From Planctomycetota bacterium (lineage in GTDB: Bacteria; Planctomycetota; UBA1135; GCA-002686595): a stretch of 64,000 nucleotides of DNA. The position numbers and the translations under genes were made by a program. This document shows, piece by piece, positions 34,253-43,841 of the stretch (positions are counted from its first letter, which is position 1; each line of letters opens with the position of its first letter). Below the pieces are notes generated by a model. The model saw nothing but the letters and a program-made list of their open reading frames with translations. It ran no database searches and was not told the origin of the DNA. Where the stretch lies: the NCBI GenBank assembly GCA_947484275.1, contig CANKOY010000002.1:62001-126000 (forward strand), given 5' to 3'.

Positions 34253-34560
34253 TCGTGCACATGGTGATCCTGAAAATCCGCCGCGATGTTCCCAAGGAGG
34301 AGATCGCACGCGTATTCCAGGCGATTGGCGACCTCAAAGGTGTGATCCCCGGGATCCTGTCGTACACGTGGGGCCCCTACAGTTCTCCGGAGGGCATGCA
34401 GCGCGGCCACACCCACGGATTCTGCATGACTTTCAGCGACGCCAAGTCCCGCGACGTGTATCTCCCCCACCCGGCCCACGAGAAAGTAAAGGCCCAAGTG
34501 CTGCCGCTTCTCGCCGGCGGCATCGATGGCGCGCTGGCGTTCGATTACGAGACGCGCTGA
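34249..34560 (+). CDS. Dabb (stress-responsive alpha/beta-barrel) domain protein
   Basis: 103 residues, one complete Dabb domain: MIVHMVILKIRRDVPKEEI, LKGVIPGILSYTWGPYSSP, HTHGFCMTFSDAKSRDVYLPHPAHEKV. The ferredoxin-like fold forms dimeric barrels, with members ranging from stress proteins to polyketide cyclases. The ATG overlaps the TGA of the giant PVC protein gene (ATGA), so the two are translationally coupled. A cytoplasmic helper in the same sugar-degradation step is plausible, since Dabb genes often accompany DUF1080 genes. Confidence 0.92.
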   Translation: MIVHMVILKIRRDVPKEEIARVFQAIGDLKGVIPGILSYTWGPYSSPEGMQRGHTHGFCMTFSDAKSRDVYLPHPAHEKVKAQVLPLLAGGIDGALAFDYETR

Positions 34561-34579
34561 AGTCCACCGGCGTCCAGCG

Positions 34580-35830
34580 TCACTCGATTCTGTCTCTCCA
34601 GTTCGGAAAGAGCACATTGAGGTCGAGGCTCGGCACCGTCTCCGAGCCACCCGCGTGTCGGCGCACGGTGCAACCCTCGAACATGATGCCGCCTCGGTTG
34701 GCGGCGTCGGTCACAGGGTCGTCGAGAATCTCATCGAGGACGCAATTGCGAAATAGCACGGTCGCACCTGGCTGAAGCCGCCGAACGTCGAGGCTAACGA
34801 GAGAGATGGAACAGGAGTCGAAGCGGGCAATCAGTCCGCTGGTTCGCACATCGAAAATCGTCCCATGCTGGGGTGAACTGCCGTAGCCGCCTTCGAACCG
34901 GCAAAACTTCGCGGACATCGCCAGCTCTTTCGTGCCGAACAGGCACGACGCACCTGCGCCCATGTCGAACCCGACAAACCGTACGCGCTCGAATCGCAGG
35001 GCCGCCGGTTTCAGGCGCAGATCGAACAGGTAGTGGTTGTTCGTGTGCACGGTGCAGTCGCGAATGACGAAATTCCTCAGACTCCCCCGAGTCGAAAAAT
35101 CGTGGGTGAGCAACAGCATCGTCGCGTCCATGCCTGCGCCGGCGAACGTCACGTCGCGCGGATAGGGATCCTTGTTGCGCATCACGTTGTTCAGGCGGTA
35201 CACGCCCGCCGGCCAAGTCAATGTGACGCCGTCCTCCACGGAATTGTCTGGCCTATCGCGATCGAGCAGTCCGAAGCGCAGCTCCTCGGCGGCGGTGCGT
35301 TGGAACAACGGTTCGAACTGGTCCGGGTCGCGCACGAGATCGGGCAATGGGCCCACTACGCCTGCACCGAGGCACTCGAGCAGCGTCAACACGCCGCCGC
35401 TCTTCGCATCCGCCAGTGCTTCTTCGGCCTTGGTGCGCCGCTCCCCCAGGGAGCGCCCGATCCGCGCTGGACTCTCCATGACCAGCTTCTCGAAGTCTTG
35501 CATGCCCTCGGCCAGGTCCGCGGCCGGGGGAACATCGGCTCGCACCGATTTCCAACCCTCCTGGATGCCCAATTCCGCGTAGCGCTGCAGCGCGGCAGGG
35601 ATCAACACGTCCGACTCCGACGCGATGGTCTCGCGCGTGGAGTTCGCCACGACCCGTTCTGGCGCCGCTGGCACGGCTAGCACGTCCGGGCTCTGCGGGG
35701 GACTCGCGACTTGCGCCACGGGCAGGTCCAGTGAGGGAGCCAATTCTCGCGCCGGAGCCTCGCGGAATGCGCGTGCGCCACCGGCCCCAAGGACAACCCC
35801 GAGGATGAGGGCGAGAATCAATCGTCCCAT
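34580..35830 (-). CDS. Envelope protein with right-handed beta-helix-like C-terminal half
   Basis: 416 residues. The ATG at 35828-35830 has an AAGGAG site at ideal distance and starts a hydrophobic anchor or signal (RLILALILGVVLGAGGARA). Residues ~30-200 are charged and helical. The C-terminal ~220 residues have the irregular strand-turn pattern of parallel beta-helices: DVTFAGAGMDATMLLLTHDFS, LRNFVIRDCTVHTNNHYLFDLR, LRFERVRFVGFDMG, ATVLFRNCVLDE and GGIMFEGCTVRRH. The successive F-x-x-C-x-(V/I/F) rungs are clear. Such folds often bind or cleave polysaccharides, but no catalytic residues can be named. Convergent with the Dabb gene, 19 bp apart. Confidence 0.78.
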   Translation of the reverse strand: MGRLILALILGVVLGAGGARAFREAPARELAPSLDLPVAQVASPPQSPDVLAVPAAPERVVANSTRETIASESDVLIPAALQRYAELGIQEGWKSVRADVPPAADLAEGMQDFEKLVMESPARIGRSLGERRTKAEEALADAKSGGVLTLLECLGAGVVGPLPDLVRDPDQFEPLFQRTAAEELRFGLLDRDRPDNSVEDGVTLTWPAGVYRLNNVMRNKDPYPRDVTFAGAGMDATMLLLTHDFSTRGSLRNFVIRDCTVHTNNHYLFDLRLKPAALRFERVRFVGFDMGAGASCLFGTKELAMSAKFCRFEGGYGSSPQHGTIFDVRTSGLIARFDSCSISLVSLDVRRLQPGATVLFRNCVLDEILDDPVTDAANRGGIMFEGCTVRRHAGGSETVPSLDLNVLFPNWRDRIE

Positions 35831-35858
35831 GAAGACTCCTTGTACGACGGATTTGTCC

Positions 35859-36581
35859 CTAGCGCGCCTTGGCTTCCAACAGGTCGACTCGACAGGGCTG
35901 AGCGAAGTCAACGCCGCCTGAGGTCATGTGCTGCTCGAAGCGCTCGCGGACTTCGCGCAGAAGCTGCGGCGACAAGCGCTGCTGCGTGTGGCTGACGCCG
36001 ATGATGTGCGACTGGAATTCGTCGAAATCGGCGAAGTGCAGTGGTGAGAGGAAGAAGGTCTGGCTCACGTGCTCGAAAAGTCCCGCCGCCACGGCGCGCA
36101 GGATCGCGGCGTAGGCCTCCTGGCGCACGCGCTGCTCGTCGTGGAACATCCTGAGCACGTCGTTGAAGCTGCCCATGAACAGCGGTTCGGAGATGTGCGC
36201 GCGAGCGCCGGGCTTGAGCACACGCGAAAGTTCGCGAAGGGCAGCGTCCATGTGTTCCACGGGCACGTGGTGCAGCGACTTGAACATGAACGCCGCGTCG
36301 AAAGTCCCGCTCTTTGCCGGGATGTCCTGAGCGCTGCCCAATCCAAAACTGACGTTTGGCAAATCGTCGGTCGCGAGATTCAGTTGGTGCTGAATCTCGT
36401 CCACTTCCAATGCGACAATCTGGCGCCCGCGTCCCGTGCAGGCGATCCTCCGCGTCAATTCCGCGCGACCGCACCCGAGTTCGAGGATCGAACAGTGATC
36501 GAGCGAGTGCAGCTCCTCGACGAGATCCCACTCCGCGCCGCGGCGGGTGATCTGGTCCAAGGATTCCGGAACGAGTCGCAC
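35859..36581 (-). CDS. Class I SAM-dependent methyltransferase
   Basis: 240 residues from a GTG start with an AAGG site. Motif I is ILELGCGRAELTRRIA, followed by the acidic ribose-binding end QIVALEVDEI, FGLGSAQDIPAKSGTFDAAFMFKSLHHV (motifs II/III) and LSRVLKPGARAHISEPLF. This matches the Methyltransf_11/25 type that acts on small molecules, lipids or quinones. No substrate domain is evident. It lies 28 bp upstream of the beta-helix protein gene and 24 bp downstream of the CDGSH gene on the same strand, suggesting a small operon. Confidence 0.88.
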   Translation of the reverse strand: MRLVPESLDQITRRGAEWDLVEELHSLDHCSILELGCGRAELTRRIACTGRGRQIVALEVDEIQHQLNLATDDLPNVSFGLGSAQDIPAKSGTFDAAFMFKSLHHVPVEHMDAALRELSRVLKPGARAHISEPLFMGSFNDVLRMFHDEQRVRQEAYAAILRAVAAGLFEHVSQTFFLSPLHFADFDEFQSHIIGVSHTQQRLSPQLLREVRERFEQHMTSGGVDFAQPCRVDLLEAKAR

Positions 36582-36605
36582 GTAATCACCCTTGCGCGAG
36601 CAGGC

Positions 36606-36743
36606 TTAGATCACCGGCCGCTTGTGCGAGCCGTCGCAGAAGGGCTGGCTCTTGCTCTGGCCGCAGGCGCACCAGATGTAGTCCTTGCCGGTTTCGACGT
36701 CGACAGCAAAGGGCGTGTTCGAAGCGCGAACGGTGGTGGCCAT
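36606..36743 (-). CDS. Small CDGSH-type iron-sulfur protein
   Basis: 45 residues from the ATG at 36741-36743. The single CDGSH motif is complete: Cys-Ala-Cys-Gly-Gln-Ser-Lys-Ser-Gln-Pro-Phe-Cys-Asp-Gly-Ser-His, giving the three-Cys, one-His ligand set for a 2Fe-2S cluster. The rest is little more than FAVDVETGKDYIW before it and KRPVI after it, close to the minimal size for the family. Bacterial homologues are redox or cluster-transfer proteins. The open frame extends upstream but without homology. Confidence 0.9.
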   Translation of the reverse strand: MATTVRASNTPFAVDVETGKDYIWCACGQSKSQPFCDGSHKRPVI

Positions 36744-36880
36744 GAGCAGTCTCGTATGAACGTGGCGAAGCCGAATTAGGCGGCCGAAGGGTAGCACGGC
36801 GCCGGGACGTACAACCAAGGAACTCTGCGCGCAGACTGGAGCTCACCGAGCAGGCCCCGCACCGCTGACACGAGGCACAC

Positions 36881-37921
36881 TCAGCGTTCCGATTTCAAAT
36901 GCTCGCGCAGCGCGTCGCCGCCGAAATCGCGCTCGAAATCGCGCCAAATACGGTGCGCGTGTCCGACGTTGCCCTCGGGATAGACGAACTCGATCGCGAA
37001 GTATGGGCCGGTCACGCGCCAGTACCAAGGGCCCTGGCCCGCTGACTCGCCGGACCAGGCGAAATGCAGTTGATCCTGTGCGGTGACGTCGAAGCGCTGG
37101 CGCTCGCGCTGTGCCAGAGGCGCGGAGAGATCGGCGAAGTACCCATGGACGATCGCGACCAGGAGTTCCTTCTGTTTCGCATCGAGCAGCGCTGCGCCGA
37201 TCCCAGCCGGCGGAGTATCGAGGTTCGCGCGAGTCGGGTCGAGCAGAACATCGGTCGGCATCTTGCCAGCTAGTCGCGCAGCCTCCCGTTGCTCGTCCGA
37301 GAGACTCGAGACGAAGTCGCTGGCGCGTTGATCCTCAGCTCCGAGCAACTCGAAGTGCGAATCTGGCCCTTCGGACGTTCGCGCCGGATTCGCGCCGACG
37401 AAATTGGGCGTGACCGCGATCACATCGGCATCGACGGACGTGAAATGCACGGACCAGTGGTGCCCTTCCAAGCGCCAACCCCAGGGATCGGTCCCGGGCA
37501 CGCCGAAAATCGCGATGTGATACCTCGCAGGATCGCGCCAGGTCGCCGGCCGGTCCGGCTTGGATTCAATTTCGCGCAGCAGGCTCTCGAGCTTGAGCAC
37601 GCCGTCGAATTTCGCGCGCCCCTGAGGCGAAAGGCCGGTGCCCAACAGCGCGTCGAAGCGCGCGCGGCTCGCTCCGTCGAGATCGCCGAGGGCCAGGCCC
37701 GCACGCTCGCGCGGAACGAAATGCCAATTCGTACGCAGCGGTGACTCGAGAGCGAAAACGGCCCGCGAGCGCTGGTTCGCGTCTAGACCGTCGAGGAAGG
37801 CGCTTGCCGCGTTGCCCATGGCCAGCGCCGCCTCGTCCCGGCCCGCGCCCCGGTGGGCCGCCGCCAGCGCGAAGGTCAGAAGGAACAGCCCGGTCAGGGT
37901 CGCCCGCGATGCGATTTTCAT
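36881..37921 (-). CDS. DUF3500 family secreted protein
   Basis: 346 residues from the ATG at 37919-37921, with a signal peptide (MKIASRATLTGLFLLTFALAAA). The mature part fits DUF3500: MGNAASAFLDGLDANQRSRAVF, SPLRTNWHFVPRERAGLALGDLD, DPWGWRLEGHHWSVHFT, VTPNFVGANPA, FAWSGESAGQGPWYWRVTGPYFAIEFVYP and NVGHAHRIWRDFERDFGGD. Conserved His and Trp residues in GHHWS and NHxHxIWR-type positions suggest a binding or catalytic pocket, but the function is not established. Divergent from the Tm-1-like operon, sharing a 54-bp promoter interval. Confidence 0.88.
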   Translation of the reverse strand: MKIASRATLTGLFLLTFALAAAHRGAGRDEAALAMGNAASAFLDGLDANQRSRAVFALESPLRTNWHFVPRERAGLALGDLDGASRARFDALLGTGLSPQGRAKFDGVLKLESLLREIESKPDRPATWRDPARYHIAIFGVPGTDPWGWRLEGHHWSVHFTSVDADVIAVTPNFVGANPARTSEGPDSHFELLGAEDQRASDFVSSLSDEQREAARLAGKMPTDVLLDPTRANLDTPPAGIGAALLDAKQKELLVAIVHGYFADLSAPLAQRERQRFDVTAQDQLHFAWSGESAGQGPWYWRVTGPYFAIEFVYPEGNVGHAHRIWRDFERDFGGDALREHLKSER

Positions 37922-37975
37922 GGGACAGGAGCTTACGCCTTGGGGCCATTCCCAGCGCGGGCCTCGATGCGCACA

Positions 37976-39208
37976 ATGGCCGACCCGATGTTCGTCGCCC
38001 TTTTCGCCACTCTCGACACCAAAGGCCGCGAGGCCATGTTCGTGTGCGAGGAGCTCGCGCGCCAGGGCATCCGAACGCGGCTCGTGGACACTTCCGGCCT
38101 CGAATCGACGTCGCACAAGGCGGACGTGTCGCGCGAAGAGGTTTTCGCGGCCGCTGGCGTGGAACTCGCGGCCTTGCGCGATCGAGCCCACGCGGTCACG
38201 GCGGCGGCCCAAGGTGCCGCTGTGCTCGCTCGGCGCTGGCACGCGGCGGGCGAACTCGCGGGCGTGTTCGGCCTCGGCGGCTCAGCGGGAACAACCATCG
38301 GCACGAGCGCCATGCGCGCCCTGCCGATCGGCGTGCCGAAGTTGATGGTCTCGACCCTGGCGTCGGGCTCGGTTGGCGCCTACGTCGGCACCAAGGACAT
38401 CCTGATGATGAACTCGGTCGTCGATGTCTCGGGCATCAATCGCATCAGTCGCGCGGTGCTCTCGCGCGCGGTTCAGGCCATGGCGGGCATGGCAAGCGCC
38501 GGCGCGCTGCGCGAGGAGCGCAAGGACAAGCCGCTGATCGCGGCGACGATGTTCGGCGTCACCACGCCCTGTGTGGAACACGCCCGCGGCCTGCTCGAGC
38601 GAGCCGGTTACGAAGTGCTCGTGTTCCACGCGACGGGCACCGGCGGCCGCGCCATGGAGGACTTGATCGAGGACGGGGTGATCGCTGGCGTGCTCGATGC
38701 GACCACAACGGAGTTGGCGGACGAACACGTCGGCGGATTCCTCAGCGCGGGACCCGAGCGCTTGACCGCCGCCGGGCGGCGCGGCGTGCCGCAAGTGATC
38801 TCGGTCGGGGCTGTGGACATGGTCAATTTCCATGGCCGCGCCAGCGTTCCCGAGCGCTTTTCCGCGCGCAAGTTTCATCGGCACAACGACAACGTCACGC
38901 TCATGCGCACCACGGCGGAAGAGAATCGCGCCATCGGCCGCGAGATCGCCAGCAAGGCGCGCGTGGCGACCGGACCCGTCGAGATCTACCTCCCCTGCCG
39001 CGGCGTTTCCGCCATCGACATCGCCGGCGGGAGCTTTGACGATCCCGCGGCGCGTGCGGCGCTGTTCGAGGGAGTGCGCTCCAGCTGCGGCGCAGTTCCC
39101 GTGCGCGAACTCGATTTGCACATCAATGATCCCGCCTTCGCCGAAGCAATGGTCGAGGGTCTGCTCCAACTGATCGGCGCCCGACGGGAAGCTCTGACAC
39201 CACGATGA
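37976..39208 (+). CDS. Tm-1-like ATP-binding protein (UPF0261)
   Basis: 410 residues. The ATG at 37976 is preferred over the one nine bases earlier at 37967; either is possible. Family features: [18 protein letters not shown] at the N terminus, [56 protein letters not shown] and [20 protein letters not shown]. The family corresponds to the N-terminal half of the tomato Tm-1 resistance protein. The bacterial role is not established; its constant partner is the PEP-hydrolase-family protein, encoded next here with an ATGA overlap. First gene of the nine-gene operon. Confidence 0.92.
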   Translation: MADPMFVALFATLDTKGREAMFVCEELARQGIRTRLVDTSGLESTSHKADVSREEVFAAAGVELAALRDRAHAVTAAAQGAAVLARRWHAAGELAGVFGLGGSAGTTIGTSAMRALPIGVPKLMVSTLASGSVGAYVGTKDILMMNSVVDVSGINRISRAVLSRAVQAMAGMASAGALREERKDKPLIAATMFGVTTPCVEHARGLLERAGYEVLVFHATGTGGRAMEDLIEDGVIAGVLDATTTELADEHVGGFLSAGPERLTAAGRRGVPQVISVGAVDMVNFHGRASVPERFSARKFHRHNDNVTLMRTTAEENRAIGREIASKARVATGPVEIYLPCRGVSAIDIAGGSFDDPAARAALFEGVRSSCGAVPVRELDLHINDPAFAEAMVEGLLQLIGARREALTPR

Positions 39209-40086
39209 AAGCGAAGCACGACAACTCCAGAATCGGAATCCTCAAGCGCCTGCGCGCCAAAGTTGCCGCGGGCAAGCCGATCATCGGCGGCGGCGCGGGC
39301 ACCGGGCTCTCGGCGAAGTTCGAGGAGGCCGGCGGCATCGACTTGATCGTGATCTACAACTCCGGGCGCTTTCGCATGGCTGGGCGCGGCTCCATGGCGG
39401 GCACGATGCCCTTCGGCAACGCCAACGAGATCGTGGTCGACATGGCGCGCGAAGTCCTGCCGGTGGTGAAGCACACGCCGGTGCTCGCCGGTGTATGCGC
39501 CACGGACCCGTTCATCATTCCCCGCGTGTTCCTGCAGGAGCTCAAGCGAATCGGCTTCGCCGGGATCCAGAATTTCCCCACCGTGGGCCTGATTGACGGC
39601 AATTACCGCATCAATCTGGAGGAGACCGGCTTTTCGTACGCCAAGGAAGTCGAGATGGTCGCCCTGGCGCGCGAGCTGGACATGTTCACGTCGCCCTATG
39701 TCTTCAATCCCGACGAAGCACGAATGATGGCTAAGGCGGGCGCCGACATCGTCGTCGCGCACATGGGGACGACCAGCGGCGGCACGATCGGCGCGCGCTC
39801 GGTGAAGTCCCTCGACGACTGCGCCAAGGAAATCGACGCCATCGCCGCGGCGGCGCGCAAGGTGCGGCCCGACGTGCTGCTGATCTGCCACGGCGGCGCG
39901 ATCGCCGAGCCCGAGCACGCGGCGTACATCCTAGGGCGCTGTCCTCAAATTCACGGCTTCTACGGCGCCAGTTCCATGGAGCGCCTGCCCACCGAACGCG
40001 CCATCCAGGCCCAGACGGAGGCCTTCACCGACTTGCGCCTGGGCTCCCACGCGCGCTCCACGTCCCCCGCTAAGAAGAAGAAATGA
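39205..40086 (+). CDS. Phosphoenolpyruvate hydrolase family TIM-barrel protein
   Basis: 293 residues. The start overlaps the preceding stop (ATGA). The barrel motifs are nearly invariant for the family: [101 protein letters not shown] and [12 protein letters not shown]. It corresponds to the C-terminal half of plant Tm-1. The class is related to PEP mutase-like barrels, suggesting C-C or phosphonate-type chemistry on a 2-oxo acid, but no reaction is proven. The C terminus ends in a basic KKKK tail. Confidence 0.93.
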   Translation: MKAKHDNSRIGILKRLRAKVAAGKPIIGGGAGTGLSAKFEEAGGIDLIVIYNSGRFRMAGRGSMAGTMPFGNANEIVVDMAREVLPVVKHTPVLAGVCATDPFIIPRVFLQELKRIGFAGIQNFPTVGLIDGNYRINLEETGFSYAKEVEMVALARELDMFTSPYVFNPDEARMMAKAGADIVVAHMGTTSGGTIGARSVKSLDDCAKEIDAIAAAARKVRPDVLLICHGGAIAEPEHAAYILGRCPQIHGFYGASSMERLPTERAIQAQTEAFTDLRLGSHARSTSPAKKKK

Positions 40087-41402
40087 ACATGCACTCGGCA
40101 CTGAAGACCCTCGCCGCTCTTGCGCTCGGCCTGCTGCTCGGCGCCTGCTCGAAGGACGAGCCCGCAGGCAAACCGAAGCTGACTATCTGGTGGTTCCAGT
40201 GGGCGCCGGCGGACGGATTGCAGCAGCTCGCCGATGATTACGGCGCAAAGTACGGCGTCGAGGTCAAGGTCGAGCAGATTCCACTCTCGTCCTATCAGGA
40301 CAAGGTCTTCCTGGAGTTCGGCAACTCGCCCACGGCCTTCGACATCGTGATTGGCGACAGTCAATGGATCGGCCGCGGCGCCACCAAGGGTCTGTACGTC
40401 GAACTGAGCGACTGGCTTCCCACGGTCGTGGACATGACTCAAATACATCCCCGGGCCGCGCGCTACCTGTGCGAATACCCCGAGGGCTCGAACCGCTGGT
40501 ACGCCGCGCCCTGTGAGACCGACGCCGTCGGGTTGGTGTACCGAAAGGATTGGTTCGAGGATCCTGCCGAGCGCAGCGCCTTCAAGGCGAAGTACAAGCG
40601 CGAGCTTTCGGTGCCGACGACCTGGGACGAATTCCACGACGTCGCCGAGTTCTTCCAGCGCCCGGATGAAAAGCGCTACGGCTGCGTGTTCACCACCGGC
40701 CGCGCCTACGATGCGCTGACCATGGGTTTGCAGAATCTCCTGTGGGCCTTCGGCGGAATGTGGCACGAGCAGGGATCCAATCGCGTCGTCGGTTTTCTCG
40801 ACACGCCCGAGTCGGCTGCGGCCGTTGATTTTTTCGCCAAGCTGATTCGACTCGGCCCCAAGGGCGCGGAGAATCTTGACTACGGCCAGTCACTCGAGAA
40901 CTTTGCCAACGGTTCGACGGCGATGCTGATCAACTACTTTGCTTTCTTCCCGGGCATCCAGAAGGACTTTGGCGAGCGGGCGGGCTTCGCTGTGCTGCCC
41001 GCCAAGAACGGCAAACGCGTGTCCAGCCTCGGAGGACAGGGGATGTCCATCTCCTCGCGCATTTCGAGCACGCAGCAGGAGCGCGCCAAGATTTTCATCG
41101 CCTGGTTCCTGCAGCGCGAGATCCAGGAGGAGTGGATCAAGAAGCCCGGTGGCTTTACGGCCAACACGCAAATCCTCGCCAGCGAGGCTTTCCGCGCGCA
41201 AACGCCCTACAACGGCCCCTTCGCGAACTCGATCGACACGATGCAGGACTTTTGGAACGTGCCGGTTTTCAACGAGTTGCTCTCGGTGACCCAGCGCTAC
41301 ATCGGACTTGCGGTGGACGGCGAAATGCCCACGGCCCAGGCCCTGCGCGAGCTCGCCATCGAGAAGGAGCGCATCCTGCGCGAAGCGGGTCTTTTGAAGT
41401 GA
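40083..41402 (+). CDS. ABC transporter substrate-binding lipoprotein (sugar type)
   Basis: 439 residues. An ATGA overlap with the preceding gene sets the start. The lipobox is Leu19-Gly-Ala-Cys22, so the mature protein is lipid-anchored. The family 1 solute-binding fold follows: [90 protein letters not shown] and FVLPAKNG-type loops ending in [22 protein letters not shown]. Aromatic-rich segments (WWFQW, WAFGGMW) fit a carbohydrate ligand. It delivers substrate to the two permeases encoded downstream. Confidence 0.93.
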   Translation: MNMHSALKTLAALALGLLLGACSKDEPAGKPKLTIWWFQWAPADGLQQLADDYGAKYGVEVKVEQIPLSSYQDKVFLEFGNSPTAFDIVIGDSQWIGRGATKGLYVELSDWLPTVVDMTQIHPRAARYLCEYPEGSNRWYAAPCETDAVGLVYRKDWFEDPAERSAFKAKYKRELSVPTTWDEFHDVAEFFQRPDEKRYGCVFTTGRAYDALTMGLQNLLWAFGGMWHEQGSNRVVGFLDTPESAAAVDFFAKLIRLGPKGAENLDYGQSLENFANGSTAMLINYFAFFPGIQKDFGERAGFAVLPAKNGKRVSSLGGQGMSISSRISSTQQERAKIFIAWFLQREIQEEWIKKPGGFTANTQILASEAFRAQTPYNGPFANSIDTMQDFWNVPVFNELLSVTQRYIGLAVDGEMPTAQALRELAIEKERILREAGLLK

Positions 41403-43834
41403 CGCCGCGCGGTCTTCAAAACCTGACGAAGGTGGCGCGCGCGCTGGTGCTCGCCTGCGGTGCGTCGCTCGCCTCGGCCCAGGAGTCCCCGGCGATCACG
41501 TGGGATCCTTGGTACGCGCTGTTGCCCATCGACCAGCCCGGTGGCGCCGCGAACATCGGCGAGGGGCGGCCCGTGGAGGACGAACTCGAGAAGCAATTCC
41601 CGGGCAAGGACGGGCCGGATCTGACACGCGTGCACCAGGGCAAGAACTCGGTGCCCGTCACCTGGGTCAGCGGCGTCGAGGAGGCGCTCGCCGGTTCGAT
41701 CCCTGAACTCGGCGCGATCGACTTCGCGAAGTTGATGCCTCCGAATGTGCCTGTCAACGACGCCTCGGCCTACCTCTACCGTCGCATCCGCGCGATTTCG
41801 GCCGCCACCGTGACCGTGAAGTACGGCTACGACGACGCGGCGCGCGTCTGGTTCAACGGGAAGCTGGTGAGCGAGAGCTCGCGCACAGGCGTGTTCGAGC
41901 CCTTCGCGGATTCAGTGACCCTGGACCTCGTCCCCGGCGACAACCATCTGTTCGTCAAGGTCACGAACTCCGGAGGCGCATGGAAATTTCGCCTGACGAC
42001 GCTCAGCGAGAAACCCCTGGTGGGCCGCGCGGCCGCCCAGGAGAAAATCAACGCGGCGATCGATGACGGCTGCGCTTTCCTGATCAGTCAGCAACTGCGC
42101 GATGGATCGTGGGCCTTCGAGGACGGCGGGTTTCCCGGCGGACAGACCGCGTTGTCGGTCTATGCGCTCCTCAAGAGCGGCGTTTCGCCCAAGCACCAAG
42201 CTGTACAGCGCGGCATCGCCTACCTGCGTGCGCGGCCCGCGCTCAAGACCTACACGGCGAGTTGCACGCTGCTCGCCCTGTGGGCCCTGAACGACCCGAC
42301 GAACGCCGAGTGGATCGCCGATCTGGCCGACGAGTTGATGAGCTGGCAGCGCGCGGGCGAGTGGGCATACCCCGAGGGCGAATCCGACCTGTCGAACTCG
42401 CAGTACGCCGTGCTCGGACTGTTCGCCGCAGCCCGTTGCGGTGTCAAGATCCCGCCGAAGGTCTGGCGCGATGCCATTGGGCAGACGCTCCACCACCAAG
42501 GGCGCTCCGGTGGCTTCGGCTATCGCATCGGCGATTCCGGCAACCCGACGGGTTCGATGACGGTCGCCGGCTTGAGCGTGATCGCCATGGCGCGCGGGCA
42601 GTTGACCGAGGACAACAACAAGCAGGTTCAAGGCCTGGATGTCGCCGATCAGGGACTGGCCGACGGCGCGCGTTGGCTGGCGGAACATTTCACGATCACG
42701 GGCAGTTCCACTGACAATCCCAAGGACGAACTGAACAGGCACCGCGGGCCCTACTACCTGTATGGGCTCGAACGCGCTTGCACGCTGCTTGGCATGGAGC
42801 GGCTTGCTGGTTCCGACTGGTACTGGGAGGGCGCGACGTGGTTTCTCGACATCCAAGGCGACAAGGGACAATTTGCGACGGCCTATGGCGAGGCCGAGAG
42901 CAACACGTGCTTCGCGCTGTTGTTCCTCGGCCGAGCCACGGCGGCATTCACGGGCAAGTCGGGCGCCAAGAAGGACACGGTGTATCAGACCGACGACTCG
43001 AAGTCCGACGTCTTCGTGCGCGCGTCGGGCGACGCGCGGTTGGCCCTGTGGATTGGTGGATTTTCGAAGCGAGCAATCGCGGACTACGGCTGGACATCGC
43101 CCCAGGGCAAGGCCGTGCACGTGGCGAAGGTCGAATACTGGGTCGACGGGGAATTGGCCGAGACCGTCAACGGCAACGCGAGCAAGGCCTGGGACGGCGA
43201 CAAGTTCTCACTGCTGCACACGTTCGCGAATGCGGGCACGCGGCGCGTAAAGGCGCGCGCGTACTTGCTCTTGGAGCCGGAGACCGAAGGCGGCGACCCG
43301 CTGAACATTGAAATCGAAAGCACTGAGATAGAAATCAACGTGCGCGAGATTGCGGCGCCGGAGTTGATCACCCAGGCGTCCGTTGGTGCGCGCAACCTGA
43401 TTCGCCCCGAAGACACGAAGACCAGCGCTTCGTCGCAACCCACGGATTCGCTTTCGAGCGCCGCCGTGGATGGCCGTGAGGCGACGGCTTGGACCTCGGC
43501 GCCGGAGGATGGGAAGCCGACCCTCACCCTGGAGTTCGAGCGGCCCCTGCGGGCAAATCGCTTGGTGTTCTCGGGCCTCGGAGGTCGTCCGGATTCGATC
43601 GGCGACTGGGATCGCGCCACGAAAGTGGAACTGCGGATCAACAAGATCGATCCGGTGTACAGCATCGCGCTGGATCCGAACGAGCTCCTCATGACCACCT
43701 TCGAGATCCCGCGCCAGGGAGTTGTGCGTTCGCTGGAACTCAAGATCGTCGAGCGCGTGACCGGCAAGAAGTTCCCCGGCCGCGTCGGCTTCCGCGAAAT
43801 CGGCCTGTACTTCCAGTCCGCGAGCAAGCGCTGA
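41399..43834 (+). CDS. Secreted alpha-toroid protein with beta-sandwich binding modules
   Basis: 811 residues. The GTG at 41399 overlaps the previous stop (GTGA) and begins a signal peptide cleaved near ASA/QE. Residues ~90-190 form a PA14/galactose-binding-like module (VKYGYDDAARVWFNGKLVSES, DLVPGDNHLFVKVTNSGGAWKF). Residues ~205-520 are an alpha/alpha toroid of the prenyltransferase/squalene-cyclase repeat type (AINDDG-like start, FLISQQLRDGSWAFEDGGFPGGQTALSVYAL, VQRGIAYLRARP, HHQGRSGGFGYRIG). The end has an F5/8 type C (discoidin)-like domain (~665-805, TSASSQPTDSLSSAAVDGREATAWTS). No cyclase DxDD motif is apparent. Placed inside an ABC importer operon, it may capture or hand over the ligand at the cell surface. 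Confidence 0.85.
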   Translation: MTPRGLQNLTKVARALVLACGASLASAQESPAITWDPWYALLPIDQPGGAANIGEGRPVEDELEKQFPGKDGPDLTRVHQGKNSVPVTWVSGVEEALAGSIPELGAIDFAKLMPPNVPVNDASAYLYRRIRAISAATVTVKYGYDDAARVWFNGKLVSESSRTGVFEPFADSVTLDLVPGDNHLFVKVTNSGGAWKFRLTTLSEKPLVGRAAAQEKINAAIDDGCAFLISQQLRDGSWAFEDGGFPGGQTALSVYALLKSGVSPKHQAVQRGIAYLRARPALKTYTASCTLLALWALNDPTNAEWIADLADELMSWQRAGEWAYPEGESDLSNSQYAVLGLFAAARCGVKIPPKVWRDAIGQTLHHQGRSGGFGYRIGDSGNPTGSMTVAGLSVIAMARGQLTEDNNKQVQGLDVADQGLADGARWLAEHFTITGSSTDNPKDELNRHRGPYYLYGLERACTLLGMERLAGSDWYWEGATWFLDIQGDKGQFATAYGEAESNTCFALLFLGRATAAFTGKSGAKKDTVYQTDDSKSDVFVRASGDARLALWIGGFSKRAIADYGWTSPQGKAVHVAKVEYWVDGELAETVNGNASKAWDGDKFSLLHTFANAGTRRVKARAYLLLEPETEGGDPLNIEIESTEIEINVREIAAPELITQASVGARNLIRPEDTKTSASSQPTDSLSSAAVDGREATAWTSAPEDGKPTLTLEFERPLRANRLVFSGLGGRPDSIGDWDRATKVELRINKIDPVYSIALDPNELLMTTFEIPRQGVVRSLELKIVERVTGKKFPGRVGFREIGLYFQSASKR

Positions 43835-43841
43835 GAAGCGA

